DNA of 64,000 nt from Thiorhodovibrio winogradskyi (GTDB taxonomy: Bacteria > Pseudomonadota > Gammaproteobacteria > Chromatiales > Chromatiaceae), in contig NZ_CP121472.1 in NCBI RefSeq assembly GCF_036208045.1, positions 2,739,531-2,803,530 of the forward strand, written 5' to 3'. Shown here piece by piece: positions 45,360 through 54,668 of this stretch. A program made the translations under genes and the position numbers. Position 1 is the stretch's first letter, and every line of letters starts with the position of its first letter. The notes beneath the pieces were generated by a model. The model saw only the letters and a list, made by a program, of their open reading frames with translations. It did not search any database and was not told where the DNA came from.

Positions 45360-46184
45360 TCAACCCCGCGCATGCGGATCGGCGATCCAGCCCTCAAGCG
45401 GATCGATCATTCTTGGCAGGGTCAACTGGCCAGCGCCGTCCGCCCATTGCGTCCAAGCCCAGGCGGCCTGGATGGCGCAGAGCAAGGCGTCGAGGTGATC
45501 ACCCGATGGGTCATCGGCCAGATGCGCGGGGGCTGTGACCTCCAGACCATAAGCGGATCTTGTCGCCCCGTCCAGAATCGCGGCCAGCAATGCACGGCGC
45601 GCATGCTCGCGCTCCGGGCTGTGCAGCTTGGGATTGTCCTGCTTGTAGGAGCGTCGTCCAATCAGTTGGCGTGCGAGCAGGCCAGGATAGGCTTCGACGC
45701 AGATGCGCCGGGGATCGCCAACCTGCACACCGGGAATGCTCACACCGGCGCGCAACAACCTGGGCGCGCCCTCGAAGAACATCAGACCAACCGGGGTACC
45801 ATAAAGCTTCTGCGGGCTGATGGCGCCGGCGAGGCGATCCGTGGCGCGCCGATGCTCCTTGTCGCCCACGGGCCGCTGGGCGCGATAGTCATCAAGCGCC
45901 TGGCGAAAACCCGCGCGGCCCAAGTTCTCAGCATGACGCACATAGCCCGACCAGGTTAGCGGCCAGCCGATGTTGGTGAGAAAGATGCGCGACTGGCCGA
46001 AGGGAAAATCCAGTCCGGCGATCCAGGGTCCGGGCTGCGTCAGGAAGGATTCAAAGGACACGAAGTCGCGCCAGCACGCGAGCGCTCCGGCATTGAGCCG
46101 CTGCCCTTTCAACTGGCATTGCAGACAGGTGATGGGCTTGGCTCGACGCGGGCGGCTGGTGAAATCGATGCCGTAAACTTGCAT
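45360..46184 (-). CDS. DUF429 family predicted nuclease (intact copy)
   Basis: A 274-aa protein of the DUF429 family, predicted to have an RNase H fold. It starts MQVYGIDFTSRPRR, where the Asp of GIDFTS is the conserved acidic residue; GLDFPFGQSR supplies another, and DDPSGDHLDALLCAIQAA near the C-terminus the last, matching the family's D…D…D/E layout. A CxxC pair (CLQC) sits at about residue 21. It is downstream of DUF427 on the same strand; the damaged duplicate is at 70-889. Confidence 0.85.
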   Translation of the reverse strand: MQVYGIDFTSRPRRAKPITCLQCQLKGQRLNAGALACWRDFVSFESFLTQPGPWIAGLDFPFGQSRIFLTNIGWPLTWSGYVRHAENLGRAGFRQALDDYRAQRPVGDKEHRRATDRLAGAISPQKLYGTPVGLMFFEGAPRLLRAGVSIPGVQVGDPRRICVEAYPGLLARQLIGRRSYKQDNPKLHSPEREHARRALLAAILDGATRSAYGLEVTAPAHLADDPSGDHLDALLCAIQAAWAWTQWADGAGQLTLPRMIDPLEGWIADPHARG

Positions 46185-46258
46185 CCTTCTGCGCTTGTGA
46201 ATGCCTGCGGGGAAAGCCAGGGAAGTCTAAACTGCCGGATATCGGTCAGCCCAACGGC

Positions 46259-46816
46259 TTACCAATGCCCAGTACCGGGCTCGCCCTTGAATGGTCCGAC
46301 CACGTCATCGGTGATCCAGCCACCATAATAACCACCGGCCTGGGGTCGCACGCGTTCATCGCCGACAAAACAAGCAAGCCGCGCCGGGTAGCAGGAGAAA
46401 TACCCGGCGATCAGGGCAGCCTCGTCCCAGGCTTGGGGATAGCGCCACAGCGCATCACGGATTAGGCCATCCGGGCCTTTGACATGGAAATACTCCGCCT
46501 CGCCTTTCCATTCGCACAGGGTGTGGCGCTCCGAGGGTTCCAGCAGTGAGTGATCGACAGCCTCGGGCGGCAGATAGACACTCGGCGGGCTGCCGGTTTC
46601 CAGGGCGCGGATGGCCGATTCGGTGACGGCGATACGCAATTCCCCGGCATGGACAGTGATTCGGCGGTCATCCGGTTGGTAAATTGGCGGACGGGGGTAA
46701 TCCCAGACCGACTCCTGGCCTGGTCCGGGAACTTGCGCAAAGGGCGGCCGTTGCTGGCCGCGATACTGCCAGGCAGCGCGGGCGGCTTGTAAATCGGATC
46801 GAGTGTTGGGCATCAT
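46259..46816 (-). CDS. DUF427 domain protein
   Basis: A 185-aa DUF427 protein; the family domain is at the C-terminal half (VYLPPEAVDHSLLEPSERHT, CEWKGEAEYFHVKGPDG, AWRYPQAWDEAA-like stretch, IAGYFSCYPARLACFVGDE). The family is a beta-barrel-like fold of unknown function. Two adjacent ATGs (46816, 46813) are possible starts. It shares a divergent promoter region with the NUDIX gene. Confidence 0.85.
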   Translation of the reverse strand: MMPNTRSDLQAARAAWQYRGQQRPPFAQVPGPGQESVWDYPRPPIYQPDDRRITVHAGELRIAVTESAIRALETGSPPSVYLPPEAVDHSLLEPSERHTLCEWKGEAEYFHVKGPDGLIRDALWRYPQAWDEAALIAGYFSCYPARLACFVGDERVRPQAGGYYGGWITDDVVGPFKGEPGTGHW

Positions 46817-47046
46817 CTGTGATCTCGGCTCTGGTGGATGGGCCTTTGTTTGTGGATTTTGGGCGGATGTTGCGATAAGCAAGATGCCAAGCCTGATGGC
46901 TGGCGGTCGGCGGCAGAGAAGCCCGTCGTTTGGGTCAAGGGGTTGCCTCGTGCCAGTGCCTTGACCGGCCAGGCGGGCGATATGCCCGCGTGCGTCGGAG
47001 CACGTCGGAACAAAGGTGTGCGCGGCGGCCACTGCGGAGGTTTTCG

Positions 47047-47505
47047 ATGCCAAAACCTGAAACACCGCTGTTGACAGCGGACATCATCATTGAACTCACC
47101 GACCGGCCCGGTCGGCCCATCGTGTTGATTGAACGGCGTTACCCGCCGCTTGGCTGGGCCATTCCCGGCGGCTTTGTCGACATCGGGGAGCGCATCGAAG
47201 CCGCCGCCGTTCGCGAGGCGCTGGAGGAAACGGCCTTGCCGGTCAGGTTACGCGTGCTGCTGGGTCTGTATTCCGATCCGGCGCGCGACCCGCGGGGACA
47301 TACGGTCAGCGCCGTCTATGTGGCGGAGGCGAGCGGAGAACCCCAGGCGCAAGACGATGCCCGCCACTTGGCGGTCTTCGCGCCGGAGGCACTGCCCGAG
47401 CCGCTTGCGTTTGATCATGCGCGGATTCTCACTGATTACCGGCGCTATCGCGACAGCGGCCAGATCACGCCGCTGTGGTCGCCGCTCCCCCTCGACAAAG
47501 CCTGA
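47047..47505 (+). CDS. NUDIX hydrolase (copy 2)
   Basis: A 152-aa NUDIX protein very similar to that at 1202-1660, with the box GGFVDIGERIE…REALEET at about residues 40-65. ATG 47047 gives the same length and N-terminus as copy 1. It is part of the intact version of the duplicated block, followed 20 bases later by the same unknown gene. Confidence 0.92.
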   Translation: MPKPETPLLTADIIIELTDRPGRPIVLIERRYPPLGWAIPGGFVDIGERIEAAAVREALEETALPVRLRVLLGLYSDPARDPRGHTVSAVYVAEASGEPQAQDDARHLAVFAPEALPEPLAFDHARILTDYRRYRDSGQITPLWSPLPLDKA

Positions 47506-47525
47506 GCCTCGCGCACGCCGTTATC

Positions 47526-47903
47526 ATGCCCACCCTATTTTCCATCATCGAATCCCCTGGCCATCCGCGACTGGAGGATCTCTACCAGCGCCTCGGCATC
47601 GAGCAGGTGAAGCTCAACTCCCAGCGCAAGGCACTGCAAGCGCTGAAGAAGACCGCACCCGACTGGGTGGTGGCGGAATTCTTTTATGGATTTGGCAACA
47701 ACTACGCCGGGGCCAATGTCAGCAATCTGGATGTCTTGCTCGCCACATTGCGCAAACAGGCGCCGGCGGCACGGGTGATCGTGCTAGTCACCAAGGATCA
47801 GGCCGGTTATGTTCCCTTGCTGGCTGAGCGCTTCCCCCTGCATGCGGTCCTCAGCCTGCCGGTGGCCGAGGCGGACATGGAAGCGGCGCTGACGCACCCA
47901 TGA
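47526..47903 (+). CDS. Conserved protein of unknown function, paired with NUDIX gene (copy 2)
   Basis: A 125-aa paralogue of the 122-aa protein at 1681-2049. It has three extra residues (ALK at about position 44) and the same FYGFGNNYAGANVSNLDVLL and VIVLVTKDQAGYVPLLAERF segments. The strong conservation of the GFGNNYAGAN stretch between copies suggests it is functionally important. Function unknown. Confidence 0.78.
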   Translation: MPTLFSIIESPGHPRLEDLYQRLGIEQVKLNSQRKALQALKKTAPDWVVAEFFYGFGNNYAGANVSNLDVLLATLRKQAPAARVIVLVTKDQAGYVPLLAERFPLHAVLSLPVAEADMEAALTHP

Positions 47904-47935
47904 AGCGATCATCGCCTGCAACTGCCTGCGCTTCC

Positions 47936-48700
47936 TTAGGCAGGCACAGGGCGACAACACAAGGCCGCAAGGATTGCTTCATCCGAGGCGCGCCCGGCGA
48001 GCACGACATCGCGAAATCCCAGCGAGCGCGCGGCCTCGGCGGTGCGCTTGGCGATAACGACGAGCGGGGTGACCAACAGCCGCTCGCGCCCCGCCGGCCC
48101 CAGGATGGCCATCAGATTGCGCAGAATCTGCTCGCTGGTCACAGTGACCCAGTCGACCTCCTCGGACCACCGCGCCAGCAGCGGTTGCGGATCGACCTCG
48201 GGACAACGGCGACGATACACCTCGGCAATACTCACACGCGCGCCGCGCTGGCGCAGGGTCTCGGCCATCAGCCCGCGACCGCCTTCTCCGCGCACGATCA
48301 AGACCCGCTGTCCGTCCATTCTCGCCAGCTCGGGCAGCGCCATTACCTCCTCGCTCTCGAAGCGCCCGCTTGGCGCCAGGTCGGCGGTTCGACCAGTGGC
48401 CTGGAGCGCCCGCGCCGTGCCGCCGCCGACCGCCGCGACCCGCTCGGCGTGCAGCCAGGGTTGACAATCATCGACCTGCGCATGGGCGAAGGTCACCGCA
48501 TTGGGGCTGACGAAATAGACCAGATCCCAGTGCTCGGCCAGGAGCGTCTGGGCGGCTGGATTCCGCGTCGGTTCGATCACCAGAACGGGAAAGCGCAGGG
48601 CACGCCCGCCTGCCGCCTCAATGAGCCGACACAGGCCCTCTGCCTGATGCGCTGGTCGGGTGACCAGAACGCCGCGGCCGCGCAGGTTACAAGGGTTCAC
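47936..48700 (-). CDS. hemD: Uroporphyrinogen-III synthase-like protein
   Basis: A 254-aa two-domain protein of the HemD fold: GRGVLVTRPAHQAEGLCRLI at the start, YFVSPNAVTFA at about 62, VAAVGGGTARAL at about 89, VLIVRGEGGRGLM at about 133 and VTVTSEQILRNLM at about 185. It converts hydroxymethylbilane to uroporphyrinogen III for haem, sirohaem and bacteriochlorophyll. The usual neighbour hemC is not in the window. Confidence 0.9.
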   Translation of the reverse strand: MNPCNLRGRGVLVTRPAHQAEGLCRLIEAAGGRALRFPVLVIEPTRNPAAQTLLAEHWDLVYFVSPNAVTFAHAQVDDCQPWLHAERVAAVGGGTARALQATGRTADLAPSGRFESEEVMALPELARMDGQRVLIVRGEGGRGLMAETLRQRGARVSIAEVYRRRCPEVDPQPLLARWSEEVDWVTVTSEQILRNLMAILGPAGRERLLVTPLVVIAKRTAEAARSLGFRDVVLAGRASDEAILAALCCRPVPA

Positions 48701-48980
48701 AGAAGTTGGCGGAACATTTCAGGTAGAACGGCCCGGTTTGGAGCCATGTTGAAAGAAATTCTGGCATCATGAACCTCGTTGCGTCCGGTGTTTGCGCCGG
48801 CGCCATCGGAGCAAGGCGGCGTATTTATTGCAGGACTCCGGCAAGACTTTATGGAAACCCTCTGCCGATACAGACCAACTCACCGGCGGATTTCGCCTTC
48901 AGCCCACAGCCCGGATGATCCGACGCTCGCCTGCCCTGTGTGAGCTTGAACCCCAAATCCTGATGAAAGAGAGTCCTGTT

Positions 48981-49433
48981 ATGATGAAAAAGCGGTTGGT
49001 TTCAATGCTTCTGATCTTGATTGTCCTCGGCTCGGCGCCTGTCGCGAGCGCCGGAGAGGTCGATGGCGGCTTGTTCGTCAACCTGACCACTGATGATACC
49101 TGGGCCGCGGCGAAAGCGATCCTTTTCGCCCACGAGAAAGTCTTGAAGCGCGGCTACAAGCCCGTGGCCATCTGGCTGAATGTGCGCGCCATCTATCTGG
49201 CCGACAAGAAGCGCGCATCGCATGTCCATGGGCTGATGAAGGAGCAAGGCCGCTCGATCCAGGACATGCTGCGGGCGTTCATGGCCGATGGCGGAATGGT
49301 CATTGCCTGCATGGCCTGCGCGCAAGCCGCCGGGCTGACGGAAGCCGACTTCATCGCGGGCGTGCGGATGGGCAACCCGGACCTGGTGACGGGGCTGCTG
49401 TTTGACCCGAAGGTGAAGACACTGTCTTGGTGA
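48981..49433 (+). CDS. Exported DsrE-like protein
   Basis: A 150-aa protein with a signal peptide (about 1-24, ending ASA) and a DsrE/F-like domain. A CMACAQAAGL motif at about residue 110 carries two Cys in the position of the sulfur-accepting Cys of DsrE-type proteins, preceded by MLRAFMADGGMVIA. Periplasmic DsrE-like proteins occur in sulfur oxidisers and may handle sulfane sulfur; that role here is inference. Adjacent ATGs at 48981 and 48984. Confidence 0.82.
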   Translation: MMKKRLVSMLLILIVLGSAPVASAGEVDGGLFVNLTTDDTWAAAKAILFAHEKVLKRGYKPVAIWLNVRAIYLADKKRASHVHGLMKEQGRSIQDMLRAFMADGGMVIACMACAQAAGLTEADFIAGVRMGNPDLVTGLLFDPKVKTLSW

Positions 49434-49514
49434 TTGTGCTGATACCTGCTGATTCTGAGCGCAAATCTGGATTATCTTTGGTTCGGCGCCACAAGCTCCC
49501 TGGGCGAGCCGCCG

Positions 49515-49640
49515 ATGAATCCTATCCAGGGACTCCTTGGCGCGGCGGTGTTCAGCGCTTTTAGCCTGTTCCTGTTCGGCTGGGTGACAATTCCGGCCGG
49601 CGCTCTGCTCGGCTGGCTGATGAATCGCCAGCCGCATTGA
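49515..49640 (+). CDS. Possible small membrane protein
   Basis: A 41-codon frame with one long hydrophobic segment (GLLGAAVFSAFSLFLFGW). There is no clear ribosome-binding site and no other support. Included as a low-confidence small gene downstream of the DsrE-like gene. Confidence 0.3.
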   Translation: MNPIQGLLGAAVFSAFSLFLFGWVTIPAGALLGWLMNRQPH

Positions 49641-49844
49641 CCGCTGTTCTGAAGGTCCCGGCGCTGCGGCCATGATCGCGATCCAAACTGGCCCGGACAA
49701 AGCGCGCGGTCGTCTGCGGCAGCTCGCTATTCACCGGCTTCACCCTGGCTGCCAGGATCATCGGCTTGGTCAAAGCGCCGGCGACCTCGACAAGTATCCC
49801 AGCCAGGAGACCTGGCCGGGACATTGCGTTAACAATAACCGCGA

Positions 49845-50495
49845 TCAGAGCGACTTCTTGCAGAAGTACCAGTCAACACACTCATACTCGCCGCTGGCCA
49901 CGCGGGCATTAGCCTCCTCGACACTGCCCGGCGGCGGGACAATGACTTTATCACCCGGTTGCCAGTTCTCCGGTGTGGCGACTTTGTTGGCGTCCGAGGT
50001 CTGCATGGCCTTGACCAGGCGCAGGATCTCATCAATGGAGCGGCCGTTGCTCATCGGGTAATAGAGCATGGCGCGCAGCACGCCCTCGGGGTCGATCACG
50101 AAGGTGGCCCGCACCGCCGAGGTGTCGCTGGCGCCGGGCTGGATCATGCCGTAGGCCTTGGCCACTTGCATCGACAGATCGGCAATGATGGGGAAGCCGA
50201 TCTCGACATCGAACTTCTCCTTGATGTTGCGCACCCAGGCGACATGGCTGTAATGGCTGTCAATCGACAGGCCGAGCAACTCGCAGCCAATGGCCTGGAA
50301 ATCCGCGTGGCGGCGGGCAAAGCCCATGAACTCCGTGGTGCAGACCGGGGTGAAGTCCGCTGGGTGGGAGAACAGCACCAGCCAGTGACCGCGATAGTCT
50401 TCAAGCGTCTTGCGCCCATGGGTGGTGGGTGCATCGAAGGCCGGCGCGGCTTCGTTCAAGCGCGGCATGGTGGGAATGGTGGTGTCAGTGCTCAT
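49845..50495 (-). CDS. 1-Cys peroxiredoxin (Prx6-type)
   Basis: A 216-aa peroxiredoxin that reduces hydrogen and organic peroxides. The peroxidatic site is HPADFTPVCTTEF (Cys about residue 50). The C-terminal extension (NWQPGDKVIVPPP) and length are typical of Prx6/AhpC-like proteins with a long tail; two further Cys lie near the end (YECVDWYFCKK) and could act in recycling. ATG 50495 has GGAGAG eight bases upstream. Confidence 0.93.
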   Translation of the reverse strand: MSTDTTIPTMPRLNEAAPAFDAPTTHGRKTLEDYRGHWLVLFSHPADFTPVCTTEFMGFARRHADFQAIGCELLGLSIDSHYSHVAWVRNIKEKFDVEIGFPIIADLSMQVAKAYGMIQPGASDTSAVRATFVIDPEGVLRAMLYYPMSNGRSIDEILRLVKAMQTSDANKVATPENWQPGDKVIVPPPGSVEEANARVASGEYECVDWYFCKKSL

Positions 50496-50965
50496 GATCA
50501 GTCTCTCCTGTTTCAATCCGTGGTTGTTTCGGCGTTGGCCTCCTGCGAGGTTGAGACTAGGTTAGCGGGCGGAGCGAACAGGCTGAAGTTGTTTGTTCCG
50601 ATCAGGGTGATCGGCGCAAGCAATTGAGTTTTCGCAATTCTTTGGCTTTGCCCGTGAAATCATCTGGCATTCAGGATGGACGGAAAATGCGAGTGCCAAC
50701 GCCCGTCTCGGGCGGACGAACGGGCGTTGACGCGCTGCGCTGGTCCTCGACTTTGGCATCCTGACAGCCCGTTTTGTTGAACAATGCGGCGAAGCTGGTT
50801 GAGGCATTGAGTCGCCTAAAATGACGGCGCGCGCGCAAGGATCCTCCGGCTGTCCCAGTCGCCAATCGCGGAGTGCGGCTCAGACATCGCTGAGGGTCAA
50901 AAAGCAGTTGACTGGACCACCTCGCGGCCTAACAGTGTCTGCCTTTTTCGATCAGGAAGAATCCA
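50496..50965. other. Intergenic region between divergent peroxiredoxin and GNAT genes
   Basis: About 470 bases with no supported gene. It probably contains both promoters, but none is assigned by eye. Confidence 0.4.
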
Positions 50966-51505
50966 ATGCACTTTTCAACCGCCGTCACAGGACGCGAAGA
51001 CGCCATCCTGGACCTGTTCAAGGCGAGCTTCACCGCCAGCGAAGGCCCAGAGGAAGGCGCGCTGATTGCCGGCCTGGTGCGCAACCTGCTCAGCAACACG
51101 CCGAAGCCGGATCGCCGTGTCGTCACCGCCGAGGCGCGGGGTCGCGTGGTCGGCGGCTGCGTCTTTTCCCGGCTGATCTACGCCAACGACAAGCGGACAG
51201 TCTTTGTGCTAGCCCCGGTCGCCGTGGCGAGCGATCTGCAGCGCCAGGGGATCGGCCAACAGTTGCTGACCCATGGCTTGGCGATAATGCGCGAAGCAGG
51301 CGTCGACATCGTCATGACCTACGGGGACCCCGCCTACTATGCCAAGGTCGGTTTCCAACCAATCCGCGAGGCGGACGCACCAGCCCCCTTCCCCCTGACA
51401 CAACCCGAAGGCTGGCAGGGGCAGTCCTTGACAGCGCAGACACTGACGCCGCTGCAAGGCCCGTCGCGCTGCGTCCCCGCTTTGAACCAGGCGGTTTTTT
51501 GGTAG
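50966..51505 (+). CDS. GNAT family N-acetyltransferase
   Basis: A 179-aa acetyltransferase. The acetyl-CoA site is LAPVAVASDLQRQGIGQQLL at about residues 80-99 (Q-R-Q-G-I-G variant of the R/Q-x2-G-x-G/A motif), followed by VMTYGDPAYYAKVGFQP, the C-terminal signature of YhbS-type members. Substrate unknown. It precedes rsgA by 11 bases and may be co-transcribed. Confidence 0.88.
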   Translation: MHFSTAVTGREDAILDLFKASFTASEGPEEGALIAGLVRNLLSNTPKPDRRVVTAEARGRVVGGCVFSRLIYANDKRTVFVLAPVAVASDLQRQGIGQQLLTHGLAIMREAGVDIVMTYGDPAYYAKVGFQPIREADAPAPFPLTQPEGWQGQSLTAQTLTPLQGPSRCVPALNQAVFW

Positions 51506-51516
51506 AGATCTTCAGG

Positions 51517-52605
51517 ATGACAACTGACAATCACGCCGAAGTCCCCAACACCCAGCCCGCCAATGCGCCCGATTTGCCGCTTCAGGCACTCGCCGCCTTC
51601 GGCTGGGAGCCCTTCTTCGCGCGCCAGGTCAGCCTGGAGGCGCTCTTTGACACCCCGCCGGTGCGCGTCGTTGCCGTGCATCGCAGCGGTTTGGAGGTGG
51701 TCGGTCCCGACATCGATGCGCTCATCCCACCGCGCGCCGACGCCACCGTTGGAGACTGGCTGCTGCTGGATCGCGCCCGAGCGCACGCCAGCCAACTTCT
51801 GGCGCGCAAGAGCCTGATCAAGCGCCGTGCGCCGGGGACCAACCGGCAAGAGCAGCTGATCGCGGCGAACATCGACACGGTGTTCATCGTCAGCTCCTGC
51901 AATCAGGATTTCAACCTGGCCCGCCTGGAGCGCTATGTCGCGCTGGTCTTTGAGGCTGACATCACCCCGGTCATCGTCCTGACCAAGGCCGATCTTGCGG
52001 TGGATGCGGCCTCTTGGATTGCTGCCGCCAGCGCTGTCTCGGCGCGCGTGCCCGTGGTGGCGCTCGATGCGCGCAGCGTTGAACCGCGCCAGGTGCTGTC
52101 GCCCTGGTGTCAGCCCGGGCGGACGGTCGCCTTTTTGGGTTCCTCCGGGGTCGGCAAATCCACCCTGACCAACGCCCTGGCCGGCGCCGATTTGATCGCC
52201 ACCCAGGCCATCCGCGAGGACGACGCCAAGGGGCGCCATACCACCACGGCGCGCGCGCTGCATCGCGTCCCCGGCGGCTGCCTGGTGCTCGACACACCGG
52301 GCATGCGCGAATTGCAGCTGACCGACGCCGCCTCCGGCATCGCCGAAACCTTCGAGGACATGGAAGCTCTGGCCGCGCACTGCCGGTTTGCCGATTGCCA
52401 GCATGAAGCCGAGCCCGGCTGTGCTGTGCGCGCGGCTATCGACGAAGGCCGTCTGGACCCAGCGCGGCTGCGGCGCTGGCGCAAGCTGATCGCGGAGGAT
52501 CGCTTCAACTCCGCCAGTCTCGCCGAGCGCCGGTCACAAGACCGCGCTTTCGGCAAGATGGTAAAAAACACCATGAAGGATATTAAGGCGCGGCGGCGAT
52601 CCTGA
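51517..52605 (+). CDS. rsgA: Ribosome small-subunit biogenesis GTPase RsgA
   Basis: A 362-aa circularly permuted GTPase that helps mature the 30S subunit. An OB-like N-terminal domain (about 40-110) is followed by G4 VLTKADL (about 155), G1 GSSGVGKST (about 210), switch GRHTTT (about 245) and G3 LDTPGM (about 263); a C-terminal zinc-binding Cys/His cluster lies at HCRFADCQHEAEPGC. The tail is basic (IKARRRS), as usual. Confidence 0.94.
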   Translation: MTTDNHAEVPNTQPANAPDLPLQALAAFGWEPFFARQVSLEALFDTPPVRVVAVHRSGLEVVGPDIDALIPPRADATVGDWLLLDRARAHASQLLARKSLIKRRAPGTNRQEQLIAANIDTVFIVSSCNQDFNLARLERYVALVFEADITPVIVLTKADLAVDAASWIAAASAVSARVPVVALDARSVEPRQVLSPWCQPGRTVAFLGSSGVGKSTLTNALAGADLIATQAIREDDAKGRHTTTARALHRVPGGCLVLDTPGMRELQLTDAASGIAETFEDMEALAAHCRFADCQHEAEPGCAVRAAIDEGRLDPARLRRWRKLIAEDRFNSASLAERRSQDRAFGKMVKNTMKDIKARRRS

Positions 52606-52745
52606 TTCCGCTGCTCAGCCTTTCAGGCCTCCACCGCATCGCAAGCGCGGCAGATTAAAGGGTGATCGATTAAACAATTCGAACCTGACACCTTTGACTT
52701 CGTGCAAAAAAAACCAACAAGCGCAGGTTGAATCCTTCATCAGCA

Positions 52746-53123
52746 TCACGGGCCTTGATCCTCCGGATAGGCTAGACCAATCCGCTGTGCGGTTTTCAGA
52801 AGCCGCTTGTCCCGGGTCCAAAGACTTGTGTCAACGCACAAGGACACGGCTGAGAGTAAGTGCAGGTCAACGTAGCCAATGCCGCGCCCCCACAAGCGAT
52901 TTTGATCCAGAAAATACAAGGCTTCCGCATCAGTCACCGCCGCTAATCGTGGCAAGTTCTGCCACAATGCGATCATGGCTTTGCGATCCTGCAGATTTCC
53001 ACAGGCCAGTTCGCCAAGCACCATGGGATGCATGGCCACCTACGCCTGATTTAGCAACACACTCAGGTGGGCGTCTCCAGCACGCAGGTGATCGATCCAA
53101 ACGGAGGTATCAACCAAAATCAT
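52746..53123 (-). pseudogene. vapC: VapC-type PIN toxin with an internal amber stop
   Basis: ATG 53123 overlaps the vapB stop (ATGA) and opens ILVDTSVWIDHLRAGD, the PIN start with its first Asp. TAG at codon 28, after NQA, interrupts it; the frame then continues AMHPMVLGELACGN and includes the later acidic residues in YVDLHLLSAV and LWTRDKRL. A single change (TAG from CAG) would restore a 125-aa VapC, so this was a functional family member until recently. Confidence 0.85.
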
Positions 53124-53320
53124 GCGTCGGTTTCTGACTGCCTACGCGGTATCGGTGCAAGCCGGGGTTGAGAGCCGCCGAGTCGAGCCAGACGGCGCGC
53201 ACTCTCGCGCTCGATCAAAGCCTTGAGCCCTTCGTGCACCAAGGCCGTCTGTTCCTTGATTCCGCAAAGTGCTCGAGCGCTTTGCAGCAGATCGTCATCG
53301 AGGTTCAATGTGGTTCGCAT
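53120..53320 (-). CDS. vapB: VapB-type antitoxin
   Basis: A 66-aa protein: TTLNLDDDLLQSARAL, a ribbon-helix-helix start, then QTALVHEGLKALIERESARR and a C-terminal tail that would wrap the toxin. It is intact, whereas vapC has a stop. The start is ATG 53320; the open frame extends upstream to 53467 but without family similarity. Confidence 0.85.
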   Translation of the reverse strand: MRTTLNLDDDLLQSARALCGIKEQTALVHEGLKALIERESARRLARLGGSQPRLAPIPRRQSETDA

Positions 53321-53471
53321 GGTTGGACTCATGCAGATGAAGCGAGTGTCGATGTCCGTATCATTGTACTGGGCGAGTTCCGGGATGGCGATATGGGTTG
53401 ATGGCTGCATGCCATCAGGCCTCGCCGGCTTGTATCGGCGGAGAAAATCTCTTGCGCGATCCGCCACGACA

Positions 53472-54668
53472 CTACCCTGTAGCGGCTAGGTGACCCGCCG
53501 CAATCTCCCACGCCAATTCGCGCAAACCAATCGCCTCGATACCCGGTGCCTTGGGGTAGCGCTCCGTCCCGGCATAGACCACAAAGGCACGGTCCGGCTT
53601 CAGATCGTCCAGCGCGATGTGAAACCCCTTGTCGGTCTTGGGCGCAAGACTCTTCTTGATCTCAATCGCCCAGGTCCCGCGCCGTCCGCCGAATTCCAGC
53701 AGCAAGTCGATTTCCGCGCCGGCGGCGGTGCGATAAAAACTGGCACGGGTACCGCTGGGACTGGCATTGATCAGATTTTCAATCACCAGCCCCTCCCAAC
53801 TCGGGCCAGCGACCGGATGGCCGAGCAGATCGTCCAGGGTTTCCAGTCCCAAGAGCGCATGCAGCAGGCCGCTGTCGCGCACATAGGTCTTCGGGGACTT
53901 GACCAGACGTTTGCCGAGGTTGGCATGGAAGGGCGGCAGCCGGCGCACCAACAGTAAATCAACCAATAGACCGATATAACTGGTGACGGTGGGTCCCGAG
54001 ACGCCCAGGCCCGAGGCGAGTCGCGCGGCATTGAGCAAGGTACCCTGATTGTGGACCAGCATCATCCACAACCGCTCCAGGGTCTCGGCAGGAATGCGCG
54101 GCCCGAACATCGGCACATCGCGCTCCAGGTAGGTACGGATGAAGTTGCGCCGCCATTGCAGGCTGTCGGTGTCGGTGGCGGCGAGAAAGCTGTCCGGAAA
54201 ACCACCGCGCAGCCACAGCGGCGTGAGTGGCTCCTCCGTCACCTCCGTGGCGTTGAAGGGCGACAGGTCCACATACTCGATGCGCCCGGCCCCATCAGTG
54301 ATAGAGGTTTCGCTCGATTGCCTTAGCAACTCGATCGACGCCGAGCCGAGCATCAAAAAGCGCCCGGTGCGATGGCCCGCGCGCCGACCCGCGTCGATGA
54401 TGCCGCGCAACGTCTCGAACAGGGCCGGCACCCGATGGATTTCATCGAGGATGACCAACTTGTCGACATGGGCGTCGAGGTAAAGCCTCGGCTCGGCCAG
54501 CTTTTCGCGGTCCGAAGCGTCTTCCAGATCGAGATAGAGTGAAGGACGGTCCGCGGCGATCTGATGCGCCAGTGTGGTCTTGCCGACCTGGCGCGGGCCG
54601 ATGATGGCCACCGCTGCCTGTCGAGCGAGGGCGGCGTTGACGAGTGGCAGGATGTTGCGCGGGATCAT
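53472..54668 (-). CDS. AAA+ ATPase with DUF4143 domain
   Basis: A 398-aa protein: AAA_14 module with Walker A IGPRQVGKTTLA (about residue 23) and Walker B KLVILDEIH (about 70), then DUF4143 (about 200-380) with a nuclease-like core AEIDLLLEF…WAIEIKKS. The role of this abundant family is unclear; links to defence or plasmid-type maintenance have been suggested. It is a paralogue of the protein at 57586-58770. It lies just upstream of vapBC on the same strand. Confidence 0.88.
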   Translation of the reverse strand: MIPRNILPLVNAALARQAAVAIIGPRQVGKTTLAHQIAADRPSLYLDLEDASDREKLAEPRLYLDAHVDKLVILDEIHRVPALFETLRGIIDAGRRAGHRTGRFLMLGSASIELLRQSSETSITDGAGRIEYVDLSPFNATEVTEEPLTPLWLRGGFPDSFLAATDTDSLQWRRNFIRTYLERDVPMFGPRIPAETLERLWMMLVHNQGTLLNAARLASGLGVSGPTVTSYIGLLVDLLLVRRLPPFHANLGKRLVKSPKTYVRDSGLLHALLGLETLDDLLGHPVAGPSWEGLVIENLINASPSGTRASFYRTAAGAEIDLLLEFGGRRGTWAIEIKKSLAPKTDKGFHIALDDLKPDRAFVVYAGTERYPKAPGIEAIGLRELAWEIAAGHLAATG

